Source: Flavonifractor sp. AGMB03687
GTDB taxonomy: Bacteria; Bacillota; Clostridia; Oscillospirales; Oscillospiraceae
Assembly: GCF_017811815.1 (NCBI RefSeq)
Contig: NZ_JADKZI010000004.1
Span: 1-64,000 of the forward strand
Direction of reading: 5' to 3'
Length of the DNA stretch: 64,000 nt
Shown: positions 1-8,139 of the stretch, one piece after another
Layout: each line of letters starts with the position of its first letter
How positions within the stretch are numbered: position 1 is the stretch's first letter
The notes under the pieces: generated by a model
Told to the model about the DNA's origin: nothing
Databases searched by the model: none
What the model saw: the letters and a program-made list of their open reading frames with translations, nothing else
Made by a program: the position numbers and the translations under genes

Positions 1-39
1 CCCGGCTGGCGAAGCTTTTTCTCCAGCTTGTTTTGTCAT
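1..39 (-). CDS. possible start of a gene running off the left edge
   Basis: An ATG at 39 to 37 opens 13 codons (MTKQAGEKASPAG) toward the window edge, 134 bases downstream of the relaxase stop on the same strand. An AAAAAGGGC stretch just upstream could serve as a ribosome site. The peptide is too short to identify. It may be the next gene of the mobilisation operon. Confidence 0.25.
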   Translation of the reverse strand, partial: MTKQAGEKASPAG

Positions 40-172
40 GCCCTTTTTCAGTCGCGCAATTTTTGCGGGACTTTTTTTATTTCAGCTATTGACTTTTGTT
101 TGCAGGACTCCATATTTAATTTTCAAAGTGCAGTGCCGCCATGCTGCGGCGTGAAATGTTTTCTGTCATCAA

Positions 173-1114
173 TCACCGTTCCCTTGTGTGCCGCTGCTGC
201 CGTTTCAGTTCTGCCAGCACCTCCGGCGGGATACGGTCTACCAGCCGCTGAATGTCTTTCAGCTCGCTTTCCAGCTTTGCCCGTTCCATCGTATCTTTCA
301 TCTTGCCTTTTTCGCTGGCTTTGGCTTTGGCTTCCAACTGTTCATTTTCTGCCAAAAGGTCGCTTATCGTGACCTTGTATTTTTTGAGCTGACCGGAGAA
401 GTTCTCCATCTGCGGAAACCACTTTTTCAGCAGGGAGAGGGCTTCCTCTTTCTTCTTTCCGGCGTTGAACGGGGTAATATCGCCCAGCGTGGCTTCAATG
501 GCTCTTGCCTGTTTGGAGAGATTGACCGCCTGCTTGAACAGACGGGTGGGGATATGCTTCCTGCCTGTCTTGCTGGCACTTTCTCCACGCTCCAAGTCGG
601 GATATTTCTCCACCATATAGGCGTGAAAATCGTCCTGCCATTTTGTGAGGTTGGCTCTGTTCCCAATAATCTCCTTTGCACACAGGCGGTTGTCCTCTGT
701 CAGCGGGACAAAGACCAAATGCAGGTGGGGCGTTTTCTCGTCCATGTGTACCACCGCCGACACGATATTTTCTTTCCCTACCCGCCTGATTAAGAAATCA
801 GCCGCCCTCTGGAAAAATTCCTGTATTTCCTTTGGGGACTTCTTCTTGAAAAACTCCGGGCTGGCGGTAATCAGTGTATCCACAAACCGGGTACTGTCCT
901 TACGGGTACGGCAGCCAGCTTGTTCAATGCGGCTTTTAATGAAGTGGTAGTACCTGCCCTCTGGCTTAACGATATGGAAGTTGTACTTGCTCCGGCTGGT
1001 GTCAATGTCGGGATTGCTGGCGTACTGTTCCTTTTGCCGTTCGTGATGGGCTTCCAGCGGTCTTGCCGGATTGCCTTTGTGTTTTTCAAATCGCAAAATT
1101 GCGTGTTGTGCCAT
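173..1114 (-). CDS. MobV-type relaxase (plasmid recombination/mobilisation enzyme)
   Basis: This 313-residue protein matches the Pre/Mob (MobV) family, which nicks the origin of transfer and leads the single strand during conjugative mobilisation. Residues 123-132 read HMDEKTPHLH, the family's metal-binding motif HxDExTPHxH. The N-terminus (MAQHAILRFEKHKG) is the usual one for the clostridial version. The last third (about 225-300) is charged and probably coiled coil, as in relatives. No frameshift is visible, so it may be active. It lies upstream of a truncated or short RepA_N gene in the same direction, an arrangement seen in small mobilisable modules nested in larger integrative elements. 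A second relaxase of another family survives only as a remnant near 19.1-19.5 kb. Confidence 0.92.
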   Translation of the reverse strand: MAQHAILRFEKHKGNPARPLEAHHERQKEQYASNPDIDTSRSKYNFHIVKPEGRYYHFIKSRIEQAGCRTRKDSTRFVDTLITASPEFFKKKSPKEIQEFFQRAADFLIRRVGKENIVSAVVHMDEKTPHLHLVFVPLTEDNRLCAKEIIGNRANLTKWQDDFHAYMVEKYPDLERGESASKTGRKHIPTRLFKQAVNLSKQARAIEATLGDITPFNAGKKKEEALSLLKKWFPQMENFSGQLKKYKVTISDLLAENEQLEAKAKASEKGKMKDTMERAKLESELKDIQRLVDRIPPEVLAELKRQQRHTRER

Positions 1115-1143
1115 GAAACTCCTTTCCCCATTCCATTCCTTTC

Positions 1144-1169
1144 CGGGACTTTTCCACAGGAAAATCCCG
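1144..1169. other. hairpin just upstream of mobV, candidate oriT
   Basis: CGGGA-C-TTTTCC and GGAAAA-TCCCG form an interrupted inverted repeat around ACA, 30 bases upstream of the relaxase start. MobV relaxases usually act at an inverted repeat just upstream of their own gene, so this is a positional candidate for the transfer origin. No nick-site consensus could be verified. Confidence 0.3.
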
Positions 1170-1297
1170 CAGAAAATATCTCAGATAGGAAGGGAATGGA
1201 TAGAATATAAATCAATATTTTTATCTCTGTATTTCTATATACCGTCCGGTTTTCGTACTTCAAGAGGATTGATTATCGTACTTGTGGAGTGCGGTTT

Positions 1298-1693
1298 TCA
1301 GTCCTCCGGTGTTCTATAACCGGATTTCTTGAAGTCGGTGTTTGGAACCGCTTCGTAGGATTTTGGGTAAATACGGTTGGGTTTTCCACAGCCCTGCTTC
1401 TGGATCTCCACCAGTCCGGCATATTGCAGTTCCCGCAGGGTGTTGACCGCTTTCTGCCGTCCACAGTGGAGCAGCTCCACTACCTCGTTGATGGGATAGT
1501 AGAGGTAAATCCGCCCGTATTCGTCTGCCCAGCCATTTTTCCGGGACAGGTCTGTCCGGCGCAGGATAAAGGCATACAGTACCTTTGCTTCGTTGGACAG
1601 GGGGGTGAATGTGGGGGCTTCAAAAAGGAAATTAGGAAGCCGGGTAAAGTTGACCGCCTTTTCCGGCTGATGGATATAAATGGTGTTTGTCAT
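1298..1693 (-). CDS. RepA_N-type replication initiator, N-terminal domain only
   Basis: The 131-residue product resembles the N-terminal winged-helix domain of the RepA_N replication initiators of Gram-positive plasmids and Tn1549-like elements. Visible features are an opening of MTNTIYIHQPEKAVNF, a YAFILRRTDLSRKNGW segment, and a helix-turn-helix around VVELLHCGRQKAVNTL. Full-length family members are roughly twice as long and carry a C-terminal domain; here the frame stops shortly after the first domain at GYRTPED. This could be a naturally short version or a truncated one. It lies between the relaxase and the cysteine-rich gene, all in one direction, consistent with a replication/mobilisation module. 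Confidence 0.75.
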   Translation of the reverse strand: MTNTIYIHQPEKAVNFTRLPNFLFEAPTFTPLSNEAKVLYAFILRRTDLSRKNGWADEYGRIYLYYPINEVVELLHCGRQKAVNTLRELQYAGLVEIQKQGCGKPNRIYPKSYEAVPNTDFKKSGYRTPED

Positions 1694-1804
1694 ATCGTGT
1701 TTTGTGGACGGTTAGAAGCCCTTTTTCTGGGGCAGACGGTAGTTTCTATTGCCTGCCCATGTTCTGTGCTTGCAAAGCCTTGTAAATCAAGGACCTTTCA
1801 GCCC

Positions 1805-2218
1805 CTAACTGTCCACAGTAGACCTCCTTTTCCGTTCACTTTCTGTTTTCTGCCGCCTGTGAACTCTGGCGGCGCAGTCGGGACAGTATTTCGCCCGGTT
1901 GGACTTTGGGACGAACACTCTGCCGCAGACCGCACAGCGTTTTAGCTCCTTATCCCGGAAAATCTCTGCTTCCAGCATTCCGATTTGCGGCAAGACCGAC
2001 CAGCGGAACCACTTACAGCAGACCGAGAAAGAAATGGTCTGGGGGCAAGTGTGGGTGTCCCCATCGTCAAGGAGCATACAGTTCCCGTCCTCATAACAGC
2101 AGCACTCCCGACGGATCAGGGCGTTTGCCTGTTTCCTCTGTGCCGGTGTCATGCGGTAAAGGGAACCGTCCTGCCTGCGCTCTATGGGCGGCAGTCGTTT
2201 AAATGGGTTCTCTCTCAT
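1805..2218 (-). CDS. cysteine-rich VLP-domain-like protein of mobile elements
   Basis: The chosen start gives 137 residues beginning MRENPFKRLPPIERR. It has a clear GGAGGG nine to ten bases upstream; the frame stays open further upstream but only through a palindromic repeat. The protein has two cysteine clusters: ECCCYEDGNC plus CPQ...CCKW in the first half, and CAVCGR...YCPDCA in the second, the latter a likely zinc ribbon. Proteins of this type (annotated cysteine-rich VLP) recur in integrative elements of Clostridia next to RepA-like genes. Their function is not known. Its position suggests a DNA-binding role in replication or transfer, which is inference. Confidence 0.7.
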   Translation of the reverse strand: MRENPFKRLPPIERRQDGSLYRMTPAQRKQANALIRRECCCYEDGNCMLLDDGDTHTCPQTISFSVCCKWFRWSVLPQIGMLEAEIFRDKELKRCAVCGRVFVPKSNRAKYCPDCAARVHRRQKTESERKRRSTVDS

Positions 2219-2304
2219 GTGTTCCCTCCATTTTTCCTTAGCCGTTCTCCCCGAAAAGGCTTCCTGCCCCATTCCTGCGGCGTGTTCCAGCGTTGGCACG
2301 CTCC

Positions 2305-2333
2305 CCGGACTTCGGGACATTTTGTCCCGAAGT
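2305..2333. repeat. perfect 25-bp palindrome, left member of an inverted repeat pair
   Basis: Positions 2309-2333 read ACTTCGGGACA, TTT, TGTCCCGAAGT: a perfect 11-base-arm hairpin. On the - strand, 24 bases from 2328 to 2305 match 5020-5043 on the + strand except for the three loop bases. The pair therefore faces in opposite directions around the 2.4-5.0 kb cargo. Confidence 0.8.
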
Positions 2334-2558
2334 GGCTCGTTGCGGTGCTTCCCCTGTCAGGGTATTCCTTTTCGGACGGTTATTCATTTTTCAAGGTGCA
2401 GCTCATCGATGAACTACCCTAAGTCTACACCTAAAAGACCGCCCGCCCCGTATATCCATAAGGTCGGAAATCAGCCCGGAAAACTCTCTATTTCCACGCT
2501 CTCGGAATTATGGTAAAATGGAAAAAACAGAATGCCATTTTCGTTTAGGGAGGGCTCT

Positions 2559-2846
2559 ATGTCAAAATTAAGTGATTTAATAAATGCAGAAGATAGTTTT
2601 CTGGTAAAATTAAGATGTGAAAATACTTTTGACGAAACGAAATATTTAGAAATTAAAAATCAAATCCTTATTGAAATGCCAAAGTGGAGAACACAGGGAT
2701 TTATTTTGAATTGTGATGTTGAAGTGTTAATTAGCTTGATTGACCAATTAGCGGGAGGAAGCCGCTTCTTTAGCGAGGAAACAGCAATCAGGGTTGAGGA
2801 TGCTTGTATGGAAATAGAAGAAATTATAAACTGTTTAGGAAGTTAA
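2559..2846 (+). CDS. small hypothetical protein of unknown function
   Basis: The 95-residue product begins MSKLSDLINAEDSF and follows GGGAGGGCTCT, so this start is preferred over an in-frame ATG nine codons earlier. It is acidic, predicted mainly helical, and has no signal peptide or membrane segment. I do not recognise a family. Its base composition is AT-rich compared with both flanks. It lies 34 bases upstream of the XRE gene and shares its direction with the XRE and ankyrin genes, so the three may form one cargo unit. Small acidic proteins in such positions can be immunity or antitoxin proteins, but nothing in the sequence proves that. Confidence 0.65.
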   Translation: MSKLSDLINAEDSFLVKLRCENTFDETKYLEIKNQILIEMPKWRTQGFILNCDVEVLISLIDQLAGGSRFFSEETAIRVEDACMEIEEIINCLGS

Positions 2847-2880
2847 GTCGTCATATATTAAGTAGACAAGGAGGGAGAGC

Positions 2881-3681
2881 ATGGAACTATCCATACAAGA
2901 ACGATTGAAAGACCTGCGTGTGGAGCGTGGGCTGACGCTGGAACAGCTTGCAGAGCAAACACATCTCTCCAAGTCGGCGCTGGGCAGTTATGAGGGGGAT
3001 AATTTCAAGGACATCAGCCATTATGCCCTTATTGAGTTAGCAAAGTTTTATGAAGTGACTGTTGATTATCTGCTGGGGCGTTCTCAAACAAAAAATCACC
3101 CAAACGCCGATCTTGCAGACCTGCGTTTGAGTGATGATATGATTGAACTCTTGAAAAGTGGGCTGGTGGATAATTCCCTCTTGTGTGAGCTGGCGGCGCA
3201 CCCGGATTTCCCCCGGCTGATGGCTGACCTTGAAATCTATGTGAACGGTATCGCTGGCAAACAGGTGCAGAGCGCAAACGCCATTGTAGACGCTGTGAGC
3301 GCAACCATTATGAAGCAGTACAATCCCGGCTTGTCCGACCCGCAGTTACGACAGCTTATCGCCGCCCATATTGATGATGACAGCTTTTGCCGCTATGTGA
3401 TACAGCAGGACATAAACAAGATAGCTCTTGACCTACGAGAAGCACATAAGGACGATTTTTTCAGCGTCCCGGAGGACAATCCTCTGGAAGATTTTTTGCA
3501 GACCGCCGAGGAAACCGCCAAAGAGGACAGCGACCCGGAACAAGCGTCTTTGGCGTTTATCTGTAAACGGCTTAAACTGAACTACAAGAAGCTATCCGAG
3601 GACGAAAAGAAGTGGCTGAAAAAGATTGCACAGAAGTCGGACTTGCTGAAAAATCCAAACCCACAACGGGGGCGGAAGTAA
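2881..3681 (+). CDS. XRE-family helix-turn-helix regulator
   Basis: The 266-residue protein carries an N-terminal Cro/CI-type helix-turn-helix (about residues 6-65: ERLKDLRVERGLTLEQLAEQ through VDYLLGR). A long, mostly helical acidic region follows (about 70-230), then a basic C-terminal tail. The ribosome site is AAGGAGGGAGAGC right before the ATG. Regulators of this layout are frequent in Clostridia integrative elements. It sits between a small unknown gene and an ankyrin-repeat gene on the + strand and is the likely regulator of that unit. The role of the C-terminal region is unknown. Confidence 0.85.
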   Translation: MELSIQERLKDLRVERGLTLEQLAEQTHLSKSALGSYEGDNFKDISHYALIELAKFYEVTVDYLLGRSQTKNHPNADLADLRLSDDMIELLKSGLVDNSLLCELAAHPDFPRLMADLEIYVNGIAGKQVQSANAIVDAVSATIMKQYNPGLSDPQLRQLIAAHIDDDSFCRYVIQQDINKIALDLREAHKDDFFSVPEDNPLEDFLQTAEETAKEDSDPEQASLAFICKRLKLNYKKLSEDEKKWLKKIAQKSDLLKNPNPQRGRK

Positions 3682-3718
3682 GAGAACAACAAATCGGGAG
3701 TTATGGAGGGGATAGAAT

Positions 3719-4789
3719 ATGGCAAAAAAGAAAAGAGTTACACTGCCAAAAGACTTTAAAGAACTTATCGAAATAGGCGATATTGAGAAACTTAAAGCAA
3801 TCTATAATCTATGCGAACTATCTGCCACCTACGATGGGCGATATGGTATGAATACGGCATTGCATTATTATGGGGTTCCTAATGAACTCGTTCGCTGGCT
3901 TGTTGAACAAGGTCTGGATGTCAACATAGAAAACGATTATGGACGTTCCCCTTTATATGTGCAATCTACAGGAGGGCGTGACACTGTAAAATTACTTTTT
4001 GAGCTTGGCGCCGATATGGAGAAGCCTGACCGGTACGGGAACAGACCGTTGCATACCGCAGCAAGTTTTTTTCGTGCAGATACTGTACGCTTTTTGGTGG
4101 AAAACGGGGCAAATATTCATGTGGAAAATGATATGAAACAAACGCCGCTTGAATCTTCCCTTGCGGTCTGCCGCAATGCAGACATATCGAAAATGGCTGA
4201 GATTTCTATTATATTGTTAGAGGCAGGGGCAAAAATTACATCGGATATGATTGAAAGTGTTAAGCGAATTGGCGAAGAATTTGAATTTCACAGAGACAAC
4301 TTTAACAAAAACTATCTTTCCGAAGCAGACGCCGGACTAAAAAAACTCTATACTTTGTTTGATGTAGCTCCCATTGCAAAGCGTCAAATGCACGATGGAG
4401 TCTCTCCTATTATTGTGACAGATGAATCTTGGGAAAAACAATATGAGGTGCTTTGGCAACTGTTAGTTCCATCCAGTGGTGCAGCGCAAACCGTACAGGG
4501 CGAAGTTGTTCGCATAACAGGACGTATACGAGATGAATTATACAGGAACGGCGGTGCAAACTGGGATAGAAATTATCGGAAAATGTTGGATGCGTTGCTC
4601 ATGCATTTTTCGTCCGGTACACCGCTTTCCGAACACGAGTTAAGTGAGACAAAAAAGCTGACATCAAGCATTCACGCTAAAGGCGATGATGATGAACAAA
4701 TAACCGACCGTCTTTGTGAACTTGCTGTTTTGTGGGTGTCGAAAAATCCTAATCCAATTTTATTGAATAAGCTAAATTATGATAGGTAA
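3719..4789 (+). CDS. ankyrin-repeat protein
   Basis: The 356-residue protein has three to four ankyrin repeats between about residues 40 and 175, with typical motifs such as MNTALHYYGVPNELVRWLVE, YGRSPLYV, GNRPLHTAASFF and LLFELGADMEK. The C-terminal half (180-356) matches no family I can name. There is no signal peptide, so it is probably cytoplasmic and acts by protein-protein contact. The ribosome site is GGAGGGGATAGAAT before the ATG. It is the last gene of the + strand cargo after the XRE regulator. Ankyrin proteins in mobile elements are sometimes linked to toxin-immunity or defence functions; no catalytic domain is visible here. Confidence 0.85.
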   Translation: MAKKKRVTLPKDFKELIEIGDIEKLKAIYNLCELSATYDGRYGMNTALHYYGVPNELVRWLVEQGLDVNIENDYGRSPLYVQSTGGRDTVKLLFELGADMEKPDRYGNRPLHTAASFFRADTVRFLVENGANIHVENDMKQTPLESSLAVCRNADISKMAEISIILLEAGAKITSDMIESVKRIGEEFEFHRDNFNKNYLSEADAGLKKLYTLFDVAPIAKRQMHDGVSPIIVTDESWEKQYEVLWQLLVPSSGAAQTVQGEVVRITGRIRDELYRNGGANWDRNYRKMLDALLMHFSSGTPLSEHELSETKKLTSSIHAKGDDDEQITDRLCELAVLWVSKNPNPILLNKLNYDR

Positions 4790-5320
4790 TAGGTATCCCC
4801 CCTTGTAATAGGTCAGCTTCCAGTTCATCAAGCAGATAGCAAAGCCAGCCGAGCCAGTCAACGGTCAAGATGAACGGCGCACAAATGCGCCGCCGTTGAC
4901 AGTCCCGCCCGTCTTTGCTGATAGGCAATCAAGGCGGGAAAGCCCTAAAATGGCTTCCCGCCCATTTCAATTTTAAGAGAAAAATCCCTCTGCTTTTTCG
5001 TGAGTGTGTCCACAAGTTAGGGACATTTTGTCCCGAAGTCCGGCGTAGGACGAGGAACGGGGGCTTTCATATACGCCCTGTCTGCTGATGAAACCAACCC
5101 TGTGCTTGCGGCTCTATGCCACACAATCACAGCTTTGTTTTCCTGCTGCTTCAAATGCCCTTGCCCTCCCCGGCGGCAACCTCATTTTCGCAGCAACGCA
5201 GACAGAGCGTATAACACACTACACTTTGCAAGCAAAGTCGTGTGCCAAGGGGCAAGCCCCTTTGGAAACCCTGGACAACAAAACAGGCTGAATATCTCGC
5301 ACTTTCCCGGTGCTTGATAC
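4790..5320. other. non-coding stretch between ankyrin gene and integrase remnant
   Basis: No convincing gene is visible. Two overlapping short frames around 5088-5317 have no good ribosome site and no recognisable product. The stretch contains GGCGGGAAAGCCC...GGGAAGC-like repeats near 4930-4970 and the right-hand member of the inverted repeat pair at 5020-5043. It probably marks the right junction of the cargo insertion and the deletion that removed the end of the integrase gene. Confidence 0.5.
5020..5043. repeat. right member of the inverted repeat pair
   Basis: GGGACA, TTT, TGTCCC followed by GAAGTCCGG matches, in the opposite orientation, the sequence at 2305-2328. Here the outer left arm is degraded (AGTTA in place of ACTTC), so the full 25-base palindrome is not preserved. 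The two copies flank the XRE/ankyrin cargo. Confidence 0.7.
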
Positions 5321-6289
5321 TCATCCTTTATTTGTTGTCAGCAGCCCCCGTTTCGTGGTCTGCGTGTAGTTCCTTGTAAACTGACCTAACCGTTCTTTCA
5401 AAAAAGGAATCAATGGATAAGTCCGCAGACTGGATTTGTTCTTTGCCTTGTCCTTCTTAATCGTGACCCGCTCTCCCTTTACATTGCAGGTTGTTACCGT
5501 ATGCCGAATGGAGAAGCAGTTATGGTTGAAGTCAAAGGCACTCCATTTCAAACCGATAACCTCACTGCGGCGCAGGCCGTAAAAAGCAGTCAGTAGAACT
5601 ACCAGCTCGATCTTATGCCCCTTGATAACTTCAAACAGATTCAGGACTTCCGAATCCAGGTAGTAGTCACCCTTGAAGGGTTCAGGCTTGGAAATGATAA
5701 TCCGGTCAGCCGGATTGCTTGGAATCAGATTTTTGTCAACCGCATAATTCAACGCCCCATGAATCAGAGCGTGGTAATGTTTAACGGTGGTCGGCTTGAC
5801 CCGTTCCAATTCTTTCTCATAAAAAGCGAGAATATCTTGTTTGGTAAGGTCACAAAGGGCGACAGGATGCTCTCGGAAATACGGGGCGATGGGGTTGTTA
5901 AGCTGTTGTTCGTATCCCGAATAGGTCGAGAGTTCAATGGGCTTGCTGTCCATCACCCGTCCGGTAGCAGACTTGTACTTGTACTCAAGCCACTGGTACA
6001 GGAAATCCACAAAGGAAATCGCTGCGGATGACGGGCCAGACGGAGAAGCCGACTGCTGTGAGGCCGTAGCCTCCTGAAGCAGCTTTTCCGTCCATTCTTT
6101 TCGGATGGTGGGAAGCATATTGTTTGCCCAGGTCTTATTGCCCTTGACTTTCTTATGGGTGGGAATCCATTTGGGCTTTCTCTTACCGTTCTCATCGGTA
6201 AGGTTTAGAACCCAATAGAGATACCCTTTTTTCTCGGCCACATGGCCGGAGATTAGTTTGCTGTTTTCTTGCAGGTGTACCGCTGGCAT
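5321..6289 (-). pseudogene. tyrosine recombinase (integrase), 3'-truncated
   Basis: The reading frame encodes the N-terminal AP2-like arm-binding part, a SAM-like core-binding domain (around FVDFLYQWLEYKYKS) and the start of the catalytic domain with the first catalytic arginine in FYGLRRSEVIGLKW. It stops after LLTTNKG, before the HxxR box and the nucleophilic tyrosine, so it cannot catalyse recombination. Normal Tn916/Tn1549-type integrases run about 60-100 residues further. The start at 6289 is preferred because AAAGGAGG lies 11 bases upstream; a GTG at 6325 is also open. It is followed upstream by a Xis-like gene and mazF, the usual end-of-element order. Confidence 0.85.
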
Positions 6290-6436
6290 ACTGATCTGTT
6301 CCTCCTTTTGCGGTATTGAGTTCACCTACCAATGACACCTTTATTGTATCATCGGACAGAACAAAACTCCAGGTAAATCCGCGTCAGAATTGTTAACTTT
6401 CTGCGTCTATCCGGTGAAGATCGACACCATAGCCTG

Positions 6437-6679
6437 CTACTCCGCCAAAGTGGAGCAGGTGATTTTCAAATAACGAAGAATGTGGGCTTTGGGGATGCGG
6501 TAAGCCCGTCCAATTTTCAGGTACTCAATTTTCCCATCTTTAAGTAACTTGTACCCGGTTTTTGTACTGACGCCAAGCGCCTCACACATTTGACCAATGT
6601 CCATCACATCCGGGTAGTCTTTTAACATCAATCGGTAGGCATCTCTGGGGGAGAGTAGTCCGCCGTCATTTTCATACAT
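6437..6679 (-). CDS. Xis-like helix-turn-helix DNA-binding protein
   Basis: The 80-residue protein has an excisionase/MerR-like helix-turn-helix (about residues 27-66: DIGQMCEALGVSTKTGYKLL, then GKIEYLKIGRAYRIPK). Such small proteins direct integrase toward excision or act as regulators in integrative elements. AAAGGAGGACTCACA precedes the ATG. Its first eight bases overlap the end of the mazF-like gene, so the two are probably translated together. It lies upstream of the integrase remnant. With the integrase broken, an excision role would need another integrase. Confidence 0.82.
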   Translation of the reverse strand: MYENDGGLLSPRDAYRLMLKDYPDVMDIGQMCEALGVSTKTGYKLLKDGKIEYLKIGRAYRIPKAHILRYLKITCSTLAE

Positions 6680-7049
6680 TGTGAGTCCTCCTTTCGTTGG
6701 GGTATCCTATGCCGATGCTGATTGCCAGGGCTGCATCTATCTCCAGCATTTTTTCTTTGCTGATACGCCCAATGTAACCACGGAGCCGCTTCCGGTCTAT
6801 TGTCCGCAGTTGTTCCAACAGAAGCAGAGAGGTAGGCGCAAGCCCCGGCACATTCTCAAGTAGGATATGGGTAGGCAGACTGTTCTTCGCTTTTCTGCTG
6901 GTGATGGCTGCCGCAACAACGGTAGGACTAAAGTGATTCCCCACATCATTTTGGATAACAAGGACAGGGCGGATGCCGCCTTGCTCGGAGCCGACCACCG
7001 GGTTCAGGTCTGCATAGAACAGATCGCCACGCCGGATAGCCTTTCGCAT
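6672..7049 (-). CDS. mazF: MazF/PemK-family toxin-like endoribonuclease
   Basis: The 125-residue protein carries the MazF/PemK fold signature: RRGDLFYADLNPVVGSEQGG, IRPVLVIQND near the N-terminus and LRTIDRKRLRGYIG in the second half. MazF enzymes cut single-stranded mRNA at short motifs. No MazE-type antitoxin lies upstream. The next gene in the operon, overlapping by eight bases, is a Xis/MerR-like DNA-binding protein, which could stand in for the partner or simply be coupled. Similar MazF-HTH-integrase ends occur in Clostridia mobile elements. The key residues look intact. Confidence 0.88.
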   Translation of the reverse strand: MRKAIRRGDLFYADLNPVVGSEQGGIRPVLVIQNDVGNHFSPTVVAAAITSRKAKNSLPTHILLENVPGLAPTSLLLLEQLRTIDRKRLRGYIGRISKEKMLEIDAALAISIGIGYPNERRTHNV

Positions 7050-7629
7050 AAACTGACCTCCTGAATATTAAGTAAGCCGGAAAACGGGGCAGGCCATAAG
7101 ACCTGCCCCATTTCCGGCGAAATACAAAATCCGATTTGTTTTCTTGTTATGTGCCATTTGTCCTTGACACCCCGCACATATTGGGAAGTCATCAGTGACC
7201 GGCAGCGAACCGGCCCACGGGAATCTCACCCCTCCGAGGATCTCTCCGAGCTGCCCCCATTGCGTGATCCTGCAACCAGATGGTTTCCAAATGTTATGGA
7301 CTACTCTGATCTTAAGCAGGGCTGTGGCTGGACAGGAGTACCATTATGCCCCTTTCCGGTCATGGCCGCGCCGGGTGCTGCCCGGTTTTTACAGGCTGCC
7401 GTTACTCGCTCATACAGGACAGGATTGTATGCAAGACCAATTATGATAATCAGGTGGGATCTGCTCATCATGTCCGTATATCATGGCGCGGCCCCTGAAT
7501 CGGCTTTAGCTCTTCGAGCTGGAAAGGGGGGATGTTACTGATGAATGAGTATGCGGTTGTCAAGGTACAGGTGAAAGAAGAACACTCGAAAGAATGCCTT
7601 TCACCTATCGTCCTGAAACCGCAGGGGTG
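7050..7629. other. non-coding stretch with a strong hairpin
   Basis: This 580-base stretch separates the mazF gene from the sigma-like gene. A perfect 8-base-arm hairpin (GGGGCAGG, CCATAAGA, CCTGCCCC) lies at 7086-7109, close upstream of mazF, where it could act as attenuator or operator. The rest holds no gene I trust. A weak 52-codon frame starts at 7541 on the + strand after GGGGGG and runs antisense into the sigma-like gene. No RNA family was recognised. Confidence 0.4.
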
Positions 7630-8139
7630 TCAACCCTGTGCCGCAAAATATTTTTTAAGTTTGGCAATCGCCAGGTTTATGGACTTGGCAACGGCTTGAT
7701 GGCTTGTCCCTTCCATGCGACCGATCTGCCGGGTAGAGAGTCCCTGAAAAACATGAAGCCGGAATCGCCGTTTCTGAACCTCGGTCAAAGCGCCCACTGT
7801 AAAAAGCTGCTCCAGGGCTTTCCAGGCATACTTGCGGTTCTGTATGTCAACAACTCGTTCTTCCCATTCTTCATCCAGAGCGCGAGTGGCACAATGCTCC
7901 GTTTCCTCCAAACCGTGGATCGAAACATCCTTGCGGGTCTGGGCGCTCTCTGCCCGATCCTGCTCATAGTAAATTTGATCGGACAGGGCTTTCAGCTCTG
8001 CAAAGTCATGTTCCGTTTTGTCAGGATTCTCCTTCAGATAATCCTCCAGTGTGATTTCTATGATTTCGTTATGAAAGCGATAAACGATATTTGGGCTGTT
8101 TTTGTTTATCGCATAGTCGCTTTTGCGATAATTTTGCAC
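7630..8139 (-). CDS. sigma-70-like (region 4) regulator of mobile elements
   Basis: The chosen GTG start (8139) follows GGAGG by eight bases and gives a 169-residue product beginning with MQNYRKSDYAINKNS, the usual opening of this family in Tn1549-like elements. The C-terminal third has a sigma region-4 helix-turn-helix (LTEVQKRRFRLHVFQGLSTR, then QIGRMEGTSHQAVAKSINLA). There is no region 2, so it is not a complete sigma factor; relatives are thought to regulate element genes. The frame stays open for 105 more codons upstream to an ATG at 8454 with its own AAGGAG site, so a longer translated form is possible. Confidence 0.75.
   Translation of the reverse strand: MQNYRKSDYAINKNSPNIVYRFHNEIIEITLEDYLKENPDKTEHDFAELKALSDQIYYEQDRAESAQTRKDVSIHGLEETEHCATRALDEEWEERVVDIQNRKYAWKALEQLFTVGALTEVQKRRFRLHVFQGLSTRQIGRMEGTSHQAVAKSINLAIAKLKKYFAAQG

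Noticed and set aside
5088-5317. Two overlapping short frames near the integrase remnant
   Set aside because: Overlap each other in different frames and no family resemblance; treated as non-coding junction.
7541-7699. 52-codon + strand frame starting MNEYAVVKVQVKEE after GGGGGG
   Set aside because: Overlaps the 3' end of the sigma-like gene on the other strand by 70 bases and has no known homologue that I can name; possible but not supported enough to call.
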